Shown: positions 6,839 to 10,532 of the stretch, piece after piece | Position numbering within the stretch: the stretch's first letter is position 1 | Layout of the letters: each line of letters starts with the position of its first letter | From: Geopsychrobacter sp. | Lineage (GTDB): Bacteria; Desulfobacterota; Desulfuromonadia; Desulfuromonadales; Geopsychrobacteraceae | NCBI GenBank assembly: GCA_030620915.1 | Contig: JAUXIR010000026.1 | Span: 1-10,532, forward strand | Length of the DNA stretch: 10,532 nucleotides | Direction: 5' to 3' | Notes under the pieces: model-generated | The model's input: the letters and a program-made list of their open reading frames with translations, nothing else | What the model was told of the DNA's origin: nothing | Databases searched by the model: none | Program-made: the position numbers and the translations under genes

Positions 6839-7028
6839 TTTTTTGTAACGATTTAGATGCAGAGAAAAAGCAAAACGTAATTTGCCTCAAGATTACTTCA
6901 AGATTACTTCAAGATTAAAATCAGGATTTTGAACCTGAAATCAGTCAAATCTTGAGGTAATCGAGAAGCTGAGTGTTTTTAGATTACTTCCTTTGTGTCC
7001 CGTTTGTTGTAAAGGTCTCTGATTCCTC
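6839..7028. repeat. AT-rich spacer with direct and inverted repeats
   Basis: This 190-base gap between tcdA and the TSUP gene is visibly AT-rich beside its GC-rich neighbours. The 11-base unit TCAAGATTACT occurs in tandem at 6887-6897 and 6898-6908, with a degenerate third copy at 6909-6919. AGATTACTTC appears three times (6890-6899, 6901-6910, 6981-6990). The stretch 6896-6916 is inverted at 6948-6968 (18 of 21 positions, plus one G-U pair if transcribed), enclosing a smaller TCAGG/CCTGA hairpin at 6921-6938. I see no gene and no convincing -35/-10 pair. Confidence 0.75.
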
Positions 7029-7784
7029 ATGGATCCCTTATTCTGGCAAATTCCGCTCCTCATCGCTGTTGGCATTGTCGCCGGCATTCTCAACGTGCTG
7101 GCCGGTGGCGGCTCGCTCTTGACCCTGCCGCTGCTGATCTTCATGGGGCTGCCGTCGGCGGTGGCCAACGGCACCAACCGGATCGCGATCTTCTGCCAGA
7201 ATATTTTTGCGATTCGCGGATTTCGCAAGCGCGGTGTGCTGCCGCTGCAGCTGGCTCTGCTCTGTACCCCGCCGGCGCTGCTCGGTAGTTGGCTGGGGGC
7301 AAACCTGGCGATCAACCTTGATGATCAGATGTTCAAGCGCATCCTGGCCATGATCATGCTTGGGGTGCTGACCTTCACCGCCATCGATCCGATGAAGCGT
7401 TTTCGTAGCGAAGACATTGCCTTCGGTTTCTGGCGCAAAGCCATTATGGTGATCAGTTTCTTCGGCGTCGGGATTTACGGCGGCTTTGTTCAGGCCGGCG
7501 TCGGTTTTCTGGTGATTACTGCATTGCTGGTTCACGGCCTCGACCTGGTGCGGATCAACGCAATCAAGGTTTTCGTCATCTTCGCCTATACCTTTATCGC
7601 CCTGGGGGTTTTTATCTATCATGGACAGATAAACTATACCCTCGGATTCGCCCTGGCAGCGGGCAATTCAATCGGCGGAATGCTCGGGCCGAAGCTGGCC
7701 GTCGACAGGGGGCATGACTGGATCAAGAGGGTGGTCACGGTCACCGTTGCGGTTTTTGCCTTGAAGTTACTGTTCTTCCCGTAA
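7029..7784 (+). CDS. TSUP-family (TauE/SafE) membrane transporter
   Basis: The 251-residue inner-membrane protein has about seven to eight hydrophobic segments and the TSUP/DUF81 layout of two homologous halves. The first half shows GILNVLAGGGSLLTLPLLIFMGLP and VANGTNRIAIFCQN (residues about 19-57); the second repeats the pattern with GIYGGFVQAGVGFLVITALL and the NAIKVFVIFAYT segment, then the AAGNSIGGMLGPKLA motif. Relatives export or take up sulfite, sulfoacetate, thiosulfate or other organosulfur anions, but substrate cannot be inferred since no sulfur genes are adjacent. Start ATG 7029 has only a weak, distant AAGG. It stands alone downstream of the repeat block at 6839-7028, which may hold its control region. 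Confidence 0.88.
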   Translation: MDPLFWQIPLLIAVGIVAGILNVLAGGGSLLTLPLLIFMGLPSAVANGTNRIAIFCQNIFAIRGFRKRGVLPLQLALLCTPPALLGSWLGANLAINLDDQMFKRILAMIMLGVLTFTAIDPMKRFRSEDIAFGFWRKAIMVISFFGVGIYGGFVQAGVGFLVITALLVHGLDLVRINAIKVFVIFAYTFIALGVFIYHGQINYTLGFALAAGNSIGGMLGPKLAVDRGHDWIKRVVTVTVAVFALKLLFFP

Positions 7785-7797
7785 TCCAGGCTTCCGA

Positions 7798-7817
7798 TTC
7801 GGTTGACTGCCACCGAA
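7798..7817. promoter_or_regulatory. Inverted repeat overlapping the def promoter
   Basis: TTCGGT at 7798-7803 and ACCGAA at 7812-7817 form perfect 6-base arms around 8 bases. The repeat spans the -35 hexamer at 7803-7808, so it may be an operator. With no T-tract after it, it does not look like a terminator for the TSUP gene at 7784. Confidence 0.4.
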
Positions 7818-7831
7818 GTCCCACGTATCAT
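7803..7831 (+). promoter_or_regulatory. Strong sigma70-like promoter of def-fmt
   Basis: TTGACT (7803-7808) and TATCAT (7826-7831) each match the consensus at five of six positions with a 17-base spacer. Transcription should start near 7838, leaving a leader of about 114 bases before def. The leader contains CCCCG and CGGGG segments (about 7853-7889) that could pair, but I cannot support an attenuator. Confidence 0.7.
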
Positions 7832-7951
7832 GAAATATAGAGCCTGAAACTCCCCGGGAAACGGAGCTGTCCACCGTTGTTGTCGGGGTTTTCTGTACTC
7901 TAAAAGGGTAAGCTTCAGTCTATTAACCGCATGTGAAAGGATAGTCCGGCG

Positions 7952-8467
7952 ATGGCCGTTCGAACAATTCTCCGTTACCCAGAGCCACTGCTGAAGAAAA
8001 TCTCTGCACCGGTTGTCGTGTTTGATGATGCGCTGAAACAGCTTGCGCAAGATATGGCCGAAACCATGTACGATGCCCCCGGGGTCGGTTTGGCTGCCCC
8101 GCAGGTTGGTGAACTGACGCGTCTGATCGTCATCGACTGTTCCGGCAGGGAGAATCCGCCCGATCTGATCGTTGCGGTCAATCCTGAAATTGTCGAAAAG
8201 GAGGGGGAGTCCTGCGAAGAAGAGGGTTGCCTCTCGGTCCCCGAATATTATGCGGTGGTCAAGCGGTTCGAGCGGGTGACGATGACCTATCAGGATATCG
8301 AGGGGAATCCGCAACGGCGCCAGGCCGAAGGTCTGTTGGCAGTGGCGATGCAGCATGAGATCGATCATCTGCAGGGCGTCCTGTTTGTCGATCATCTCTC
8401 CCCCTTGAAAAGATCGATCTTCCGGAAGAAATACAAGAAGCTGATGCAGGAGAGAGAAGAAGCATGA
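7952..8467 (+). CDS. def: Peptide deformylase
   Basis: Deformylase removes the formyl group from the N-terminal Met of nascent proteins, using Fe2+ or another divalent metal. The 171-residue protein has all three family motifs: GVGLAAPQVG (44-53), EEGCLSVP (90-97) with metal ligand Cys93, and QHEIDHL (134-140) with ligands His135 and His139 and catalytic Glu136. Length is normal for a type I enzyme; the C-terminal tail is strongly basic and then acidic (RKKYKKLMQEREEA). ATG 7952 follows an AAAGGA RBS, and the promoter at 7803-7831 lies upstream. The stop overlaps the fmt start by 4 bases (ATGA), so the two are translationally coupled. Pairing with fmt is the classical arrangement, as the two enzymes respectively remove and add the initiator formyl group. 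Confidence 0.97.
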   Translation: MAVRTILRYPEPLLKKISAPVVVFDDALKQLAQDMAETMYDAPGVGLAAPQVGELTRLIVIDCSGRENPPDLIVAVNPEIVEKEGESCEEEGCLSVPEYYAVVKRFERVTMTYQDIEGNPQRRQAEGLLAVAMQHEIDHLQGVLFVDHLSPLKRSIFRKKYKKLMQEREEA

Positions 8468-9405
8468 TCCCTCAGGATATTCGTACTGTTTTCATGGGAA
8501 CCCCTGATTTTGCGCTGGATACCCTGGGTGGCCTGATTGAGGCCGGTGTGCAGATGGTCGGGGTCTATACCCAGCCCGACCGCCCCAAGGGTCGGGGTAA
8601 GAAATTGACCCCGCCACCGGTTAAGGAGCTGGCCCTGCAGCACAACATCCCGGTGTTTCAACCGCAAAAGCTGCGCGACCCGCTGGCGGTTGAGGAGCTG
8701 AAAGTCCTGGCGCCCGATCTGATTGTGGTGGTCGCCTATGGGCAGATTCTGCCGCAGGCGGTGCTCGATATCCCGCAGTATGGTTGTATCAACGTGCATG
8801 CTTCACTCTTGCCGAAATACCGTGGCGCGGCACCGATTAACAAGGTGATCGTTGACGGTGGGGCGGAGACCGGCGTAACCACCATGCGGATGGATATCGG
8901 CCTGGATACCGGTGATATGCTGATCAAACGGACCTTGACCATCGGTGCGGATGAAACCGCCGGTCAGCTGCATGACCGGATGGCGCCGCTGGGTCGTGAG
9001 GCGATGGATGAGACCCTGCGTCAACTCTGCGCCGGGACACTCACGGCTGAGAAGCAGGATGCTGCCGAAACCTGCTACGCCTCGTTGATGAAAAAAGAGG
9101 ACGGACTGATCGATTGGAGCCTGCCGGCTCAGCAGATCCACAATCTGGTGCGCGGCCTCGATCCCTGGCCGGCGGCTTACACCAGCCTTAACGGCGAAAC
9201 CCTTAAAATCTCCAAAACCGCAGTCGAAGTTGGCTCCGGTGAAGCGGGTTCGGTCATCAGCGCCGACGAAAGCGGAGTGAGTATCGCCTGCGGTCAAGGT
9301 GTCCTGCGGATTGGCGAACTGCAACTGCCGGGTAAGCGCAAGATGCTGGCCGCCGATTTTCTGCGCGGACATGGTCTGCCGGTAGGTAGCTATTTAGGGA
9401 AGTAG
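8464..9405 (+). CDS. fmt: Methionyl-tRNA formyltransferase
   Basis: Fmt transfers a formyl group from 10-formyl-tetrahydrofolate to Met-tRNAi, enabling initiation. The 313-residue length fits. The N-terminal Rossmann domain starts with RTVFMGTPDFA, followed by the tRNA-binding loop PKGRGKKLTPPPVK (41-54), AYGQILP (91-97), and the catalytic core INVHASLLPKYRGAAPIN (109-126) with Asn110 and His112. Asp148 in MDIGLDTGDML completes the catalytic triad. The C-terminal OB-fold domain begins near residue 208 with ASLMKKEDGLIDW and contains VRGLDPWPAAYT. It overlaps def by 4 bases and is followed 9 bases later by the DUF116 gene. The folate cofactor links it to the dihydrofolate reductase gene about 6 kb upstream, though not in one operon. 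Confidence 0.97.
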   Translation: MIPQDIRTVFMGTPDFALDTLGGLIEAGVQMVGVYTQPDRPKGRGKKLTPPPVKELALQHNIPVFQPQKLRDPLAVEELKVLAPDLIVVVAYGQILPQAVLDIPQYGCINVHASLLPKYRGAAPINKVIVDGGAETGVTTMRMDIGLDTGDMLIKRTLTIGADETAGQLHDRMAPLGREAMDETLRQLCAGTLTAEKQDAAETCYASLMKKEDGLIDWSLPAQQIHNLVRGLDPWPAAYTSLNGETLKISKTAVEVGSGEAGSVISADESGVSIACGQGVLRIGELQLPGKRKMLAADFLRGHGLPVGSYLGK

Positions 9406-9414
9406 ACGAAACCG

Positions 9415-10194
9415 ATGACCGGGACTGAACATCTTCAACAGCCGCGTAAGCGGCTGTTTATCCTTCTGCTGGCCGTCGGCGGAACCTTGGTGTTGGGGCT
9501 GGCCTTTCTGCTCTGGTGGGTGCCGAGCGTCGGACTGGTCAATATCCATCCGGTTTTGCCGGTCGTTTTCGGTGTGGTGCTGTTGGCTCTGGTTCTCTTT
9601 ATCGTTGGAGCACTCGGGCTGCTGGTGCTGACTCTGCTGAGCGGGCGAGACCTGTTTCTGCTCCAGCCGTTGCGCGGACTGGTGGTCCGCTATCTCTTCC
9701 CGGCGATTATCTCCTTGGGAAAGCTGTTCGGTGTCGATCGCGATATGCTGCAGCAGTCATTTATCGTGCTGAATAACCAACTGGTCCACACCCGCAGGTT
9801 GAGGGTTCCGGCTGAGCGGACCCTGATTCTGCTGCCGCACTGTATCCAGATCTATGACTGTGCGATCAAGATAACCGGTGATGTCGAAAAGTGCGTGCGC
9901 TGTGGTAAGTGTGATATCAACGGCCTGCTCATGCTGGCGCAAAAATTCGGCATTGAAATGGCGGTCGCCACCGGCGGAACCCTGGCGCGGAAACTGATTG
10001 TCGAGAAACGGCCCAGGCTGATCGTGGCGGTTGCCTGTGAGCGGGATCTGACCTCGGGTATCCGTGATGCCTATCCACTGCCGGTGGTTGGCATCCTCAA
10101 TAAACGACCGAACGGCCCCTGTTTCAATACCGGTATCCTGCTCCCCGAGGTCGAGCAGGTGCTGGAGGAGTATGTGATCCCTGCGACGGGCTGA
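9415..10194 (+). CDS. DUF116 membrane protein with a cysteine cluster
   Basis: The 259-residue protein has two N-terminal transmembrane helices (about 13-36 and 47-75) and a soluble DUF116 domain. The domain carries CX5CX10CX2CX2C (Cys143, 149, 160, 163, 166) in PHCIQIYDC...EKCVRCGKC, plus VACERDL (Cys208) and GPCFNTG (Cys236). The CX2CX2C arrangement is ferredoxin-like, and a metal or iron-sulfur cluster is likely by inference. The role is unknown; DUF116 genes commonly sit beside fmt in deltaproteobacteria and near lipoate-ligase genes in some archaea. ATG 9415 has a weak purine-rich upstream stretch, and the 9-base gap after fmt suggests coupling. It ends just before a large hairpin at 10197-10234. 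Family identification is good; the cluster-binding claim is inferred. Confidence 0.82.
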   Translation: MTGTEHLQQPRKRLFILLLAVGGTLVLGLAFLLWWVPSVGLVNIHPVLPVVFGVVLLALVLFIVGALGLLVLTLLSGRDLFLLQPLRGLVVRYLFPAIISLGKLFGVDRDMLQQSFIVLNNQLVHTRRLRVPAERTLILLPHCIQIYDCAIKITGDVEKCVRCGKCDINGLLMLAQKFGIEMAVATGGTLARKLIVEKRPRLIVAVACERDLTSGIRDAYPLPVVGILNKRPNGPCFNTGILLPEVEQVLEEYVIPATG

Positions 10195-10196
10195 TC

Positions 10197-10234
10197 GATG
10201 GTCAAAACCGTCCATCTGCACGATTTTGACCATC
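10197..10234. repeat. Long perfect hairpin between DUF116 and htpX
   Basis: GATGGTCAAAA (10197-10207) pairs perfectly with TTTTGACCATC (10224-10234); after one C-A mismatch CGT (10209-10211) pairs with ACG (10220-10222) around an 8-base loop. The right arm is followed by an A/G-rich tract, not T's, so it is not a canonical rightward terminator. It could be a Rho-independent variant, an mRNA-stabilising structure, or an operator for htpX. Confidence 0.7.
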
Positions 10235-10255
10235 CCGGAAAAGAAAAAAGAGACA

Positions 10256-10282
10256 ATGAAAGAAAAAGGAATAGCAAAATGA
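10256..10282 (+). CDS. Possible 8-codon leader ORF before htpX
   Basis: ATG at 10256 opens a frame reading MKEKGIAK that stops at TGA 10280-10282, overlapping the htpX ATG (10279-10281) as ATGA. A purine-rich AAAAAGAG lies just upstream. The stop-start overlap could couple translation, but in so A-rich a stretch a short ORF by chance is quite possible. Confidence 0.2.
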   Translation: MKEKGIAK

Positions 10283-10532
10283 ATACAGCCAAAACGGTCA
10301 TGTTGATGACCCTCTTAACCCTGGTGCTGGTCGGTTTCGGCGGCGCCCTCGGCGGTCAGGGGGGCGCTTTTTTTGCGCTGCTGATGGCCGCGGTGATGAA
10401 TCTCGGCTCCTATTGGTTTTCTGACCGGATCGTAGTCAAGATGTACCGTGGACAGGAGGTTCAGAGCGGCACGCTCTACGATGTGGTCGCCGAACTCTGC
10501 CAGCGCAACCAGTTGACCATGCCGAAGGTCTA
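10279..10532 (+). CDS. htpX: HtpX membrane metalloprotease (partial, 5' end)
   Basis: HtpX is an inner-membrane zinc protease of the M48 family that degrades misfolded membrane proteins. The 84 codons present give the N-terminal part: two transmembrane helices (about 4-22 and 26-48, with GFGGALGGQGGAFFALLMAAVMN), then NLGSYWFSDRIVVKMYRGQEV, LYDVVAELCQRNQLTMPKV, all typical of HtpX upstream of the catalytic HEXXH, which lies beyond the window. ATG 10279 has an AAAGGA RBS 8 bases upstream. The upstream region from 10236 is A/G-rich and no CIRCE-type sequence is seen. It is probably transcribed separately or after the hairpin at 10197-10234. Confidence 0.9.
   Translation, partial: MNTAKTVMLMTLLTLVLVGFGGALGGQGGAFFALLMAAVMNLGSYWFSDRIVVKMYRGQEVQSGTLYDVVAELCQRNQLTMPKV

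Noticed and set aside
6885..6920. CRISPR array or plasmid-type iterons
   Set aside because: The units are 11 bases and contiguous without spacers, and no cas or replication gene is nearby.
7634..8395. Reverse-strand open frame of 253 codons
   Set aside because: It spans the ends of the TSUP and def genes and their promoter, shows no motifs, and is a shadow frame.
10197..10240. Ordinary intrinsic terminator after DUF116
   Set aside because: The stem is strong but lacks a following T-tract; the next bases are purine-rich.

Overview
The window looks like ordinary chromosomal DNA from a GC-rich deltaproteobacterium, most likely a Desulfuromonadales member (Geobacter/Pelobacter/Desulfuromonas type). 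I infer this from the gene set: the def-fmt-DUF116 order, a stand-alone Gate-domain membrane protein, an HxlR/YhfP-type oxidoreductase pair, a periplasmic DUF302 protein and heavy use of GC-ending codons. No composition statistic or database search was run. No rRNA, tRNA, CRISPR array, transposase, phage gene or toxin-antitoxin pair is visible.

Left part (1-3246). The 5' end of a leftward membrane-protein gene leaves the window at base 1. After a roughly 400-base gap with a good sigma70-like promoter comes a tight rightward cluster: a NimA/pyridoxamine-phosphate-oxidase-like flavin protein, a two-Gate-domain membrane protein, dihydrofolate reductase (folA, TTG start inside the previous stop region) and a SIMPL-domain lipoprotein.

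Middle part (3228-5239). An HxlR-type regulator with an N-terminal cysteine points away from a YhdH/YhfP-type medium-chain reductase; a perfect 7+7 palindrome lies between them. The reductase gene carries one reading-frame shift. It converges, across a hairpin/T-tract terminator, on a leftward DUF302 periplasmic protein gene that carries one in-frame amber codon at a conserved Trp position. The two neighbouring lesions are either real gene decay or sequence errors.

Right part (5323-10532). A TatD-family metal-dependent hydrolase and the tRNA t6A dehydratase TcdA form a two-gene unit. A 190-base AT-rich spacer with tandem and inverted repeats precedes a TSUP (TauE/SafE) transporter. A strong promoter then drives def (peptide deformylase), fmt (Met-tRNA formyltransferase, 4-base overlap with def) and a DUF116 membrane protein with a cysteine cluster. 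After a large hairpin, the 5' part of the membrane protease gene htpX runs off the right edge.

The main themes are translation (initiator formylation and deformylation, tRNA t6A cyclisation), folate metabolism, redox enzymes and envelope maintenance. I found no convincing new multi-gene system. The items most worth checking are the two gene lesions, the HxlR operator/oxidoreductase switch, the repeat block before the TSUP gene and the hairpins around def and htpX.
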